A stretch of 64,000 bases of DNA from Isoetes taiwanensis (taxonomy: Eukaryota > Streptophyta > Lycopodiopsida > Isoetales > Isoetaceae). The position numbers and the translations under genes were made by a program. Below are positions 48,876 through 58,219 of this stretch, in pieces. Position 1 is the stretch's first letter. Each line of letters starts with the position of its first letter. The notes beneath the pieces were generated by a model, which was given only the letters and a program-made list of their open reading frames with translations, was not told the DNA's origin and searched no databases. The stretch spans positions 3,002,472 through 3,066,471 of the forward strand of contig JAJEKV010000077.1 in NCBI GenBank assembly GCA_021234155.1, written 5' to 3'.

Positions 48876-49349
48876 GTATGCATGCATTGACTGACAAAGA
48901 AGGTGCTATGCATGCATGGGCATAGGCATGCATGCCCAGATCAAAGTTGCATGCAAAAGTGTATTAATGTAAACTTGAGATCCACTGGACGTAAAGTGTT
49001 CTCACATGCAAAAGCTGTGGATAGAAACCTAAGATTGACTGGGTGAGAAGGGGCATATGCATACATTAACTATTAGTTATTTACTTTTTGGGTTGCCCCT
49101 ACAGGGCAAAACCTTGCTCATGTGAACGAATATCACAAAAGATGGTTTATCATGCAAAAACCTATAATTATACGGTCAATTTGTTATGGTTTTCATATGA
49201 TTGTAGTGTTGTATTTCTATAAGGATAATGCTAGTAGTATTTATAGAGTGCGCTTTGTATTTCTAGTTAGTATACCCTCCCAACCCTTGATTTGGATATG
49301 CATGCCTATGCCCATGCATGCATTGCACCTTCCCTGTCAGTTAATGTAC
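48876..49349. mobile_element. Foldback or MITE-like element with 65-70 bp inverted arms
   Basis: Left arm 48,876-48,946 and right arm 49,286-49,349 are inverted copies sharing GCATGCATGGGCATAGGCAT, AAGGTGC and AACTGAC-like blocks. The spacer (about 340 bp) is AT-rich and non-coding. Part of the spacer (49,190-49,290) is similar to 56,040-56,150. No target duplication was identified. Confidence 0.55.
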
Positions 49350-50124
49350 ACAAGAACTTAACTAGTATATCATCCCTTTGCTAGTTGCTCCATGTTTGTA
49401 TTTATTACATGTGCTAGGGAACCCACGGGTAGGAGAGTGTTTTTGGGGAATCGGTGACGGCGCACGCCTCAGAGGGACTTTAGTCCCCGGCCGCTGCCAT
49501 GCTACTAGTTTCATGCAGAAAAACTCGACCGCCCGTGGTTTACGACGCGGGCTCCTAAGTAGAGAGAAATGCATCGATGGGCTTGCAAGGGCGATTCAAG
49601 ATGATTCAATGAAGATTCAAGCTGGTTTTACTTGATTCTTGCGATTCAAACCCGACTTTTTGCCACGTTTCCCATTTTTTTCTTTATTTCCTCTATGTGG
49701 AAGCGGACAAGGATTAATTCTAAGCCGATCCCGGCATAAAAGATGTCTAGATCCACAACTTATCCATTCTGGTGCCCCAATAGCTAGCAGAGCTATAGAT
49801 CTTGGAGCCATTCTTGCATCCAGAAAATTATACAGGCATAAAAGACGCCTAGATCCGCACTTATCCATTCCGGTGCCCTAGTAGCTAGCAGAGCTCTAGA
49901 TTCTGGAGCCATTCTTGCATCCAAAACATTATAGATGGAAGGGCGACCATAGCCAAGAAGGTAACACTAACTTGTAGAAATACCTATCTTACCTCTAGAT
50001 CTGCTGCTCTAGAGGTTTCTTGGCGGAGCAATGGCGGATGCCGTCTGAGCCTCCAGTAACCTCGAATACCCAAAAAAACACACACCATAACCCACAGGAT
50101 TCCCCCCCTACCTGTGGATTACGT
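49350..50124. other. Gene-free stretch with a short direct duplication
   Basis: A stretch containing TAGATCCACAACTTATCCATTC, CTAGCAGAGCT and GGAGCCATTCTTGCATCC-type strings occurs twice, at about 49,746-49,824 and 49,848-49,922 (period about 100 bp). No coding motif was recognised. Confidence 0.5.
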
Positions 50125-50416
50125 ATTGATGTTAACCAAACTTGAACACGTGACCTCGAGATAATAATGGAATCTAATGCCTCCATCAAAGATCAGCGTT
50201 GGTCATACTCAAACCCATGACATGGTGTTTCTTCCTTTAAAATGAGATCACTCAACATAGAGCATAGTGTGGGGCATGTTTTGGCAAAGTAATCATTTGC
50301 TTGGGTCCTCAATTTTTTAAAGAATAGGTAACATTTAGCCAATAATTTCCTACCGGCGGTGCTCATATAAAACAATTGGAATGATTTATTATGTTTGTAT
50401 GCCTTCCTTGAGGCTA

Positions 50417-50622
50417 GGACTATTGACTTTAGGCGTAGGACCCAAAAGATTATTGTAATTTCCTTGCAAAGGACTATTGACTTTATGTGTAGGACCCAAA
50501 AGATAATTGTAATTTCCTTGCAAAGGACTATTGACTTTACGCGTAGGACCCAAAAGATACTTGTAATTTCTTGGCGGAACTATTAACTATGTGTGGGACC
50601 CAAAATGCACTTGTAATTTCCA
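50417..50622. repeat. Minisatellite, 54-bp unit, about four copies
   Basis: GGACTATTGACTTTA...GTAGGACCCAAAAGAT...TTGTAATTTCCTTGCAAA starts at 50,417, 50,471 and 50,525, with a decayed fourth unit at 50,576. Units B and C have a single copy each (about 53,372 and 54,797), so the expansion is specific to unit A. Confidence 0.85.
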
Positions 50623-50994
50623 CACGAGAATAATATGCATATTCTCAATATGTCTCGACTTCCCAAAAAATACTTGTAATTTTCACACGACACATGCAAA
50701 ATTCTCCATATGTCTCGACTTTTATTGTGGCCACGTATTAGGTTAGCTTGAAGTATGTATGACCTAAGGCTCCATGAAATACTTCCGGATGGTCATTGCT
50801 TGGGCTTGTTACATGCTTCTAGAAGCCCAGGATCACTATGTGGGTCAATGCCATGACCCTCAAAAGGTATGTTCCATGGACCACGACTACTCGATACACC
50901 TAGATAAGTTTCTTACAAAGAGACTCTTAATGAGAGACTAATATTTAACAAAAAAACTTAAGCTACACGGGGCATGTGCTAGGAAAGTCAGGTC

Positions 50995-51210
50995 ATGACC
51001 ATGAAAGGTCATGTTGCACATGAAAAGTCATGTTGCTTTTCATGTTGCACATGAAAAGTCATGTTGCTTTTCATGTTTGTTCCCACGAGCTTGACCACCG
51101 AACTTGGTGACCATGGCAACTCGGCAGACCAAGTCATGACCATGAAAGGTCATGCTGCTTTTCATGAAATGACCTCCGACATGTTTGTTCCCATGATCTT
51201 GACCGGCCAA
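50995..51210. repeat. Short inverted and direct repeats (CATGAAAAG/CTTTTCATG)
   Basis: CATGAAAAGTCATGTTGCTTTTCATG occurs with partial copies at about 51,017-51,077 and 51,140-51,166, each able to form a short hairpin through CATGAAAAG and CTTTTCATG. It lies about 300-500 bp upstream of the membrane-protein gene and is absent from unit B. Confidence 0.6.
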
Positions 51211-51496
51211 CTTGATGACCACAACAACTCAGTTTCTTGCAAGAGACCCTTACTCATATACAAATATTTATGACATAAATAGAAAAAACCTAAGCAAAAG
51301 GGGACACTACATGCTAGGAAACTCACGCAATGACTAATGAAGTCAGATTCTAGACATTAGGGAATAAGAATAACATGAATTTGGGAGTATTTTAATGTGT
51401 AAGATATCGCCTACAAGAAGAACCGAGTTATTTCGTCCCATAGTGTATGTTTTTAAACGAGAAACTTGACATATTGGGTACTTGGAGAATTGGGCT

Positions 51497-52355
51497 ATGG
51501 CATTCCGGATGTTATTGTTATGGTTTTTTTTTGCGTATAACTGTTGTGCATATCCGACCTTTAAAAGCCTAACAGCAAGTGCTGGCAAAGCTCTGCCACA
51601 GTGGGAAAGTGTTGCTAGTTCTCAGAATGGGAAGTACAGGGCGGATATGGGGATCGGGTATCAGGCAAACAACAGCGGGAGCTGGGAGTGCAAGCTGGTT
51701 GTGGAAAACGTGATTTCTGAAAGCATAGAGAAGTCCTATGCGTGCAGTATGGCAGAAGGGTATGGCCAGGATTTCTGCTCTTTGGTTGTGCTGGATGGCT
51801 CCGTAATGCTGTTGTCCAACCAGGATAAGGCTCTCGTCTGTTCCCTCACAGATTACCAAGCTGCAAATTCCCAGTACCTTACTTTCAAATTAGACAACTA
51901 TGGCACCATCTACTTCGATTTTTCCCTTTCTCCTCCCCCCCCTTCTGCTTCTTCTTCCTCTGGAAGCTCGGGTTCCAAAATCAGGTAATATTATTATTAT
52001 TATTTTCTTTTCTTTTCTTTTCTTTTCTTTTCTTTTCTTTATTGACATCATCTCACATACAATGATCATTTTGTTCTTCCCTTGCCACAGCCTCAAAACA
52101 ATTGGAGTCGTTGTTGCTGGGGTTTTTCTGATCATAGCCGCATGCTTAATTTTAAAAGTATGTTATAGTAATCATCGTAAGCACTGTGACTGTGAGGAGG
52201 AAAAGGAAAAGGAAAAAGAAAAGGAAAAGGAAAAGGAAAAGGAGAAATGTTGTTGCGAATGCAAGTGCAAAGAGTGCGAAGAAAAAGAGCAGAAGATAAC
52301 TTATTACTACTACCACTGCCCAAACACTTATCGCTATTGCACATGCCCTTGCTAG
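51497..52355 (+). CDS. Type I membrane protein with cysteine-rich tail (two exons)
   Basis: Exon 1 is 51,497-51,984 and exon 2 is 52,091-52,355, giving 250 residues. The intron (51,985-52,090) starts GTAATA, ends CCACAG and splits a Ser codon (phase 2). The start MAFRMLLLWFFFAYNCCAYP is a signal peptide. The ectodomain (about 20-145) has four Cys and a stretch CSLVVLDGSVMLLSN, vaguely like bulb-type lectin repeats; that is weak inference. A Pro/Ser linker (about 146-162) precedes one membrane span TIGVVVAGVFLIIAACLIL (166-184). The tail has Lys-Glu repeats, CCCECKCKEC and a final HCPNTYRYCTCPC, so it could bind metal or be lipid-modified. A TTG at 51,482 is an in-frame alternative start. The function is unknown. 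A broken copy lies 1.5 kb downstream. Confidence 0.65.
51985..52090 (+). other. Intron with simple repeats
   Basis: A 106-bp GT-AG intron containing an ATT triplet run (about 51,988-52,004), a TTTTC pentamer run (about 52,006-52,038) and a pyrimidine stretch before CCACAG. Confidence 0.65.
52199..52245 (+). repeat. GGAAAA hexamer repeat coding for Lys-Glu
   Basis: About eight purine hexamers in exon 2 encode alternating Lys and Glu. The duplicate in unit B has only a short remnant (about 53,835-53,852), so the repeat length is unstable or expanded in unit A. Confidence 0.75.
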
Positions 52356-52408
52356 TATTGAAGACCATGTATTCTTTCGAATGGATCTACACCATATGTT
52401 GAACATCC

Positions 52409-52480
52409 CTTATTATTTATTACTATTGCCCAAACACTTATCACTACTGCACATGTTGAAGAGCACATCTTCTTTAAGTT
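52409..52480 (+). repeat. Partial duplication of the gene's 3' end
   Basis: TTATTACTATTGCCCAAACACTTATC, then GCACATG and TTGAAGA(G)CA, repeats the end of exon 2 (about 52,298-52,375) roughly 110 bp further on. It may affect 3' end formation. Confidence 0.6.
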
Positions 52481-53001
52481 GGTCCCCTCTCTCCTTTGAA
52501 AAATTGAATTATACAAGACCAACAACACAAAAGGTCAGTCTCCCTTTTTTTTTCTTTTTTTTTTTGAACCATGAGATTCTTGAGTCTTTTGAACAATATT
52601 TCAAATATGTTTAGTTATGGAGACCAATGTAAAAATACTACCACAATCTGCATAAGAGAGCATCCACCTTTTGTATTACCAAACAAACTTAACATCTCTA
52701 CAAACTTAATGTCCGTTTTTTTGAGCGTTGTTCCCATAATTTCCTTCATGGAAACTCAGTCTTACCCACTGCGTTCCCCTTGGATTGATCACCCTAAGTG
52801 ATCTGGAGTTCTTGACCGCCAGGTGCCCTTCATGAGGTTTTCCAGGACTCAAGTCAACAAGGTCCAAGAGTTGGAATATTGAGTAGTATGTCTAAGATAT
52901 CTGTTGCAAAGACGCATTTGAGGATCAAAATAAAAAGAATTTGAGTTCAAACACACAATATTCTTAACGTGCATCATCCTTTTTAGTGTTTGCTCCACCT
53001 G

Positions 53002-54475
53002 TGTTGATGTAAATCAAACTCGAACATGTGACATCGGGATAATGGAATTTAATGTTTTAATCAAAGATCGATGTTGCCCGTCCTCGAAGCCATGACATTG
53101 GGGTTGGTTATCGTTTCTTCCATTGAAATGAGATCATGAACATATTGTTAAATGTAGGACATGATTTTGTGAATGCAAGCATTTGCTTGGGTCCTCAACT
53201 TGCTTTAAAGAGTAGCTATCAATTAGCCAATAATTCCTATGGGTGAATGTCATATAAAGCAGTTGAAATTATTTATTCTAGGATTTGATGTATGCCTTAG
53301 TTGACGTCGTATTATATGGACATGGTCAAATTAAAATGGTGGGCGGGACTTATGAATAGGTCAATATTGCAAAGGACTATTGATGTTAGATGCAGGACCC
53401 AAAAAGATATAGGTAAATTTCCACACGACACATGCATATTCTCCATATATATCTCGACTTTTAAGGTGCTCTTTGGTGTGTTGGACGGTTGTGTAATCTT
53501 TGTTGTCGAACCCGGGATAAAGCTAGTTAGTTCCCAGACAGTTACCAAACCGCAAATTACCGTACCTCCCTTTCAAATTGGACAACTATGGCACAATCTA
53601 CTTCGATTTTTCCCTTTCCCGGCCCTCCTTCTACTTCTACTTCTTCCTCTGGAAGCTCGGGTTCCAAATTTTACTTATTTTTCTTTACATAATCTGACAT
53701 AAAATGATAATTTGTTGGTCCTTTGCCATAGCCTCAAAACTATTGGAATAGTTGCGGCATCGTAATTTTAAAAGTATGTTATAGTATAAATCGTGACTGC
53801 GACATAACTGCGAGAGTTGCCAGAGTTGCGAAGAAGAGAAGGAAAAGAAGATAACTTATTACCACTACTACTGCCCAAACACTTATCATTGCACATGCCC
53901 TTAGTATTGAAGAGCATGTATTCTTCAAGTTGGTTCTTTTTCTACAAAAAAGGCTAGTTTCGTTGTATTTTGTTTTTTTTTTTTTTTTTTGAACCATTAG
54001 ATTCACGAATATTTTAAACAACATTCTAAATACTTAGGGTTGTGGAGACCAATCTAAAACGACTACCACAATCTACATAAGAGAGCATCCACCTGTTGTG
54101 TTACCAAACAAATATAACATTTGTTTTTTAGTGCTGCTCCCATATTTTCCTTCAAGGAAACTTAGTCTTAACCATTGCTTTTCCCTTGGATTGATTGCCC
54201 TAAGTGATGGAGGTCCGGCCCCCTTGATAGGGTGCCCTTTCACGAGGTTGGCTTGGTGGCGGGGATTCAAATCAACAAGGCCAAGAGTTGGAATATTGAG
54301 CAGTATTCTAATGTCTAAGATATCTACTGCATACGGGCGCATTTGAGGATCAAGAAGTGATAATGAGAATTCGAGTGATAAAAAAAAGGAAGTAAATAAT
54401 TAAAAGTTGAGGTACACAAAAGTCTTAAACTGCATCATCCTTTTTATTGTTTATTCCATGTGTGTATCACATATA
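53002..54475. repeat. Tandem segmental duplication, unit B (gene decayed)
   Basis: Begins GTTGATGTAAATCAAACT and follows unit A marker by marker to CAAGAGTTGGAATATTGAG at about 54,282. It is shorter because most of exon 1, the hairpin region and the minisatellite copies are missing. Confidence 0.75.
53517..53910 (+). pseudogene. Broken copy of the cysteine-rich membrane-protein gene
   Basis: The end of exon 1 is recognisable (CAAATTGGACAACTATGGCA, then TACTTCGATTTTTCC and the Ser/Pro linker TCTGGAAGCTCGGGTTCC). The intron is short, and exon 2 starts after TTGCCATAG with SLKTIGIVAAS followed by a stop. In a shifted frame CEEEKEKKITYYHYYCPNTY, HCTCP and a stop remain, matching the end of the intact gene. 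The signal peptide and most of the ectodomain are deleted. Confidence 0.8.
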
Positions 54476-55180
54476 TTGATGTTAATCAAACTCAAACATG
54501 TGACTTGGGAATTTAACGTTTTAATCAAAGGTCGATGTTGCTAATACTCGAACCCATGACAATGAGGTTGGTTAATGTGGGACATGGTTTTTGTGAACGC
54601 AATCATTTGCTTGGGTCCTTAACTTGCTCAAAAGAGTAGTTATCAATTAGCCAATAATTGGCATCAGTAAGGTCATATAAAACTATTGAAATTGTTTATT
54701 CTAGAATTTGATGTATGCCTTCCTTCACGCCCTATTATATGCACATGAGCAAATAAAAATGGTGGGTGAGAATTATGATTAGGTCAATATTGTAAAGGAC
54801 TATTAACTTTAGATGTAGGACCCTAAAAATATAGGTGAATTTCCACATGGGCACATGAATATTCTCCATACATATCTTGACTTTTACTGTGGCCACGTAT
54901 CAGGTTAGCTTTGAAGCATGTAAGCTTAATGTGGCATCTAAGACTTCATGAAAAACTGTATCTACAAGGTTATACATCTTGCTAGAAGCCCAAAGGCCAC
55001 TATCTGTGTCACGTTTCTCTAAATGCAATGACCCACCCAACTTGGTGACAATGAGAATTCGGTAGATCTAGGTCAGTTTCTTGCAAAGAGACCCTTACTT
55101 GGAGACAAATATTTATAACATAAATAAGAGGAACTTAAGCAACACACGGCACTACATGCTAGGAAACCCAGATGATGTAT
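54476..55180. repeat. Tandem segmental duplication, unit C (gene lost)
   Basis: Begins ATTGATGTTAATCAAACT and carries the 5' markers CATTTGCTTGGGTCCT, GGACTATTAACTTTAG, TTCTCCATACATATC, TGTGGCCACGTAT and ACTACATGCTAGGAAAC, the last matching 51,305-51,325 just before the gene in unit A. No part of the gene follows. A further short relic with GTGGCCATATAAGCTTAGC lies at about 55,280-55,360. Confidence 0.7.
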
Positions 55181-55407
55181 GCTCAATATAGTTGCAATGA
55201 AACAATCGAAACAATCAATGCAACATGAAGTCAACAAATGTTATAATAAGAAAACAACTATTATCGACCCAAAACATAGGTCATCTTCACATGACACATT
55301 GATATCTATATTCTACTTTTACTATGCATCTAATGTGGCCATATAAGCTTAGCAAGCTTGACGTACTAGCATTTGTCTAATTTGACCAAGCCATACATAA
55401 GGTAAAG

Positions 55408-55536
55408 GAGACAACTTGGAAGATGAGATTGACCTTGTCAAAAAATGGGATTGTGGGCAAAAAGCAAAAGAGGAGACAACTTGGAAGATGAGATTGACCT
55501 TGTAAAAAAAAAGGGATTGTGGGCAAAAAGCAAAAG
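55408..55536. repeat. Tandem duplication, 65-bp unit
   Basis: GAGACAACTTGGAAGATGAG, GATTGACCTTGT, GGGATTGTGGGCAAAAAGCA and AAAG occur twice (55,408 and 55,473). The copies are almost identical, differing in an A run. Confidence 0.9.
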
Positions 55537-56184
55537 AAATAAAACAAGATCTGACAATATAAAGGACAAAAGAAACAAAGACTATTATTTTTATGAAATA
55601 TCTTCTCGGTCATGAGGGGCTCTTACTAGGAAACACAGATGATGGCATTGGCAAGTTTGGTCTAACAAGAGTTGAATCTAATTGAGTCTAATCAAGTTAT
55701 ATTTTTCTAACATATTTAGCAGGCTTGCTTAACTCCTCCTACGTTCCTAGGTTATCCATCCGTTTGCCACATGAATGATGTGGCATTACTCTAAAACACT
55801 TCGAGACTGTCCAGAGTCGCACTATGTATAGGCCCATTCCATGGCCCGTTGTAGGGTCCCCGTGGTTAAAATAATATTTATCTATTTATTCCTTGGGTAT
55901 TCTTTTCTTATCCTATGGCTATGGAAAGTAAAAAACACCAGGAAATTGTGACAAGGAGCACTTTGCCAAAATACTAAAACAATGAAAGTGAATATGTAGC
56001 ATAATAACAGGGGGTTACTTTTTGTTTTTTATACGTTTTTTCACATGGTTTTTCTATGATTTCGTTGTTGTATTCATTGAGGTGTACTAAATAGTATTTC
56101 TAGAGTGCACCCTTTATGGGCAGTTAATTTTTAGTTGGTAAACAATCCCAGGGTTGTTGTCTTTCTCTGCATGTTTGTGCATGA

Positions 56185-56300
56185 ACAACTGCGCATGTGT
56201 AGTATGCATGTGCATGTGCGTGTGTGCATGCATGTGCATGTGTATTACCGGCTTGTGCATGTGCATGTGCATGCACATGCATGTAATGCATGTGTACTTG
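56185..56300. repeat. TGCATG/GTGCAT alternating purine-pyrimidine repeat
   Basis: A run of CATGTGCATG-type hexamers in two blocks separated by TATTACCGGCTTG. It is nearly self-complementary and prone to hairpin or Z-form structure. Antiparallel open frames here are fortuitous. Confidence 0.75.
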
Positions 56301-57129
56301 CCCTCTTGGATTCTTGTTGCGAGTGGATGTTTGCTGTCGATGGAAGGTTATCACGAGATGGATTTTTGCTCACATTTACAAAGGTATTTGTTTTTTAATG
56401 TTTCTTGATTAATATAATGGTATTTTTTACAAGATATTGGTTTTCTGATTCTACAATGCAATCTTTTCAAAACCCGCCTTTGTTTCCTTCACTTTGTCCG
56501 TTCTAAGATTTGTTGCAGATTCTAAAAAAGAGTTTAGAGTTTTAGGCCCTCTGCTTGCTTCTAACTTCTTGGATATTCCCTCGGCTTTCTTTGGATTATT
56601 CATAGTAACCTTTTTAGCTTCAATCAACAAATGGATTCTTGTGCACAACAGGATTATTCCATGCCGCTTTTCGATTCGTGCGGATCAGTCAAACAAATCC
56701 ATATGGAGGATCCAAAATCATATGGATTGATAAACAATGGTTTCATTGTGAAAGAGAAATAGTCAGAAATGGGCAAGTAACACGTGGAATGCTAACGAGC
56801 AAGCTTGCTTCAAAACCTCTATCCTTGATCTCGCTTCAATCATTACGGAAAAACCTACTCCACATCACCAAATGGCGATTCTCTTCACTTGTTAAACCAA
56901 AGCCCTTGGCAACCCGTGAAAAGTGTCACTAAAGCTTAAGTAAATAGTGCTAACCGCCCTCTGCGGGACTGTTTGATAGGCAAATCAACGAAGATGTATA
57001 TATCGATCTTAAGCCGCTATCTATTTTGAGTGCTTCAAAATTGCTATAATACTCTTGTTGTCTTCAATGGCTTAATAAATTTTTTAAATAATATGCTTTT
57101 AAAGCGTATGTAATTAAGTTACATCATAA

Positions 57130-57534
57130 CCAACACACAACTACCATTAACCATTGGATCCAACACATTTAAATTAAAATCCCCTTAAACCCCCTTTGGT
57201 TTGGGTGCATATTCACACGGGGTGACGAGGGCAGAGAGCCCTTATAATTATATTTTGCACGCACAAAATCAACACCATATAGTATTTTGCTTCAAATCTT
57301 ATAGTATTTTGCAAATCTTGTTATACAAGATAGCAAATTTTGTACTTGCATACCCCACAAACGCGAGGAATTTTACGTGCATTGTAGATTAAGGAATAAG
57401 GGGTGAATATGCCTATCCAAATTCTCGTTGCACTCGAGTCACCCCCGTGAATATGCACCCAAACCAAAGGGGTTTAAAGGGGGATTTTAATTTAAATGTG
57501 TTGGATCCAATGGTTAATGGTAGTTGTGTGTTGG
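57130..57534. mobile_element. MITE-like element with 97-bp near-perfect inverted repeats
   Basis: Left arm 57,130-57,226 (CCAACACACAACTACCATTA...ATTCACACGGGGTGAC) recurs inverted at 57,438-57,534 with very few differences. The 210-bp centre is AT-rich, non-coding and itself contains TTTTGCAAAT and ATTTTGTAC-like mirrored strings. An extra TAGTTGTGTGTTG copy follows the right end. TAAGTTAC at 57,115-57,122 and 57,568-57,575 could be an 8-bp target duplication but does not abut the arms, so the superfamily stays open. Confidence 0.75.
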
Positions 57535-57953
57535 TAGTTGTGTGTTGTGTGTGAATAAAGAAACAAATAAGTTACCTATCTCAAAACCCTATATGGGGTG
57601 TTCATTAATAGGGGGGCCATGCTAAGATGGATCAATTTTTCCAATAGTGGCTCAACACATAATTATCGTTTTAATTTTGACCATCGAATAAAGTAGAAAA
57701 GATCGGTTAAGTTTTAATCATCCAATCTTGATCCATAACCATGGTATTTGAATGATTTTTACTATTTATAGATAGATTCATAGCTCATAAACTTTTTTAA
57801 TATACTCATAAAGAACAAGCTCATATACTAGACATGTTATATTATTGTTTCAATCGAAGAACATGAATTCAAGCTTTTATTAGACCAAATTTCTATTTTG
57901 GAGCTAAATATAGGAGAAACAAAGTCAGCCAAAAAAGGGACAAGTGGAAAAAA
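57535..57953. other. Upstream AT-rich stretch
   Basis: No gene seen. It would be the promoter region if the exon that follows is real. No convincing TATA box could be fixed. Confidence 0.3.
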
Positions 57954-58219
57954 ATGGCATCGATCCGAGCCGTCGGATCGGCATTCTGGGAAGGGGCGAG
58001 CTGCTATATGAGACGTCATTCCAGTTGTAGCAGGTTATCGGCGTTCTTCTCACAGCAGCAGCAGTTCTCCATCTTTGCCTTTGACTCTCTCCTCAAAGAT
58101 TCGCTTCACGCGATACCGTTCTACTCAGCAGCGCTTCTTCCTCACATGGATCGAGATCCTTTTCTTCGAGAGCTAGCTGGGGTGGTTTTTCTCATCACCT
58201 GCTCGCCTTACTCTGGAAG
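57954..58219 (+). CDS. Possible first exon of an unidentified gene
   Basis: The ATG at 57,954 opens MASIRAVGSAFWEGASCYMR, followed by RHSSCSRLSAFF, a Gln run (QQQQ), DSLLKDSLHAIPFYSAALLP and HMDRDPFLRELAGVVFLITC. The Arg/Ser/Ala-rich, acid-poor start resembles an organelle-targeting peptide. A donor-like GGAAG|GTATGG at 58,219/58,220 would end the exon in phase 2. CAG trinucleotides encode the Gln run. No downstream exon was recognised and no family fits. AAAAAATGG is a plausible start context. Confidence 0.3.

Larger units (their letters stand above)
50125..53001. repeat. Tandem segmental duplication, unit A (carries the intact gene)
   Basis: Unit A begins ATTGATGTTAACCAAACT and contains, in order, ATCAAAGATC, CATTTGCTTGGGTCCT, a 54-bp minisatellite, TCTCCATATGTCTCGACTTT, a hairpin-rich part, the two-exon gene, and a 3' flank with CAAGAGTTGGAATATTGAG. 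Units B (53,002-54,475) and C (54,476-about 55,180) carry the same markers in the same order and orientation. Confidence 0.75.
55181..57129. other. Gene-free stretch with local repeats
   Basis: Open frames (for example 56,494-56,730 and 56,639-56,932) show no recognisable motif. A part at 55,720-55,800 resembles 33,270-33,360, and 56,040-56,150 resembles 49,190-49,290. Both are dispersed repeats. Confidence 0.4.

Noticed and set aside
56124-56408. Overlapping open frames of 76-87 codons on both strands with Cys, Met, His and Val repeats
   Set aside because: They are the translation of a TGCATG microsatellite; every frame is open because the repeat has few stops.
57600-57745. Another small inverted-repeat element (ATGGATCAA/TTGATCCAT)
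   Set aside because: The match is only nine bases long without extended complementarity, so chance is likely.
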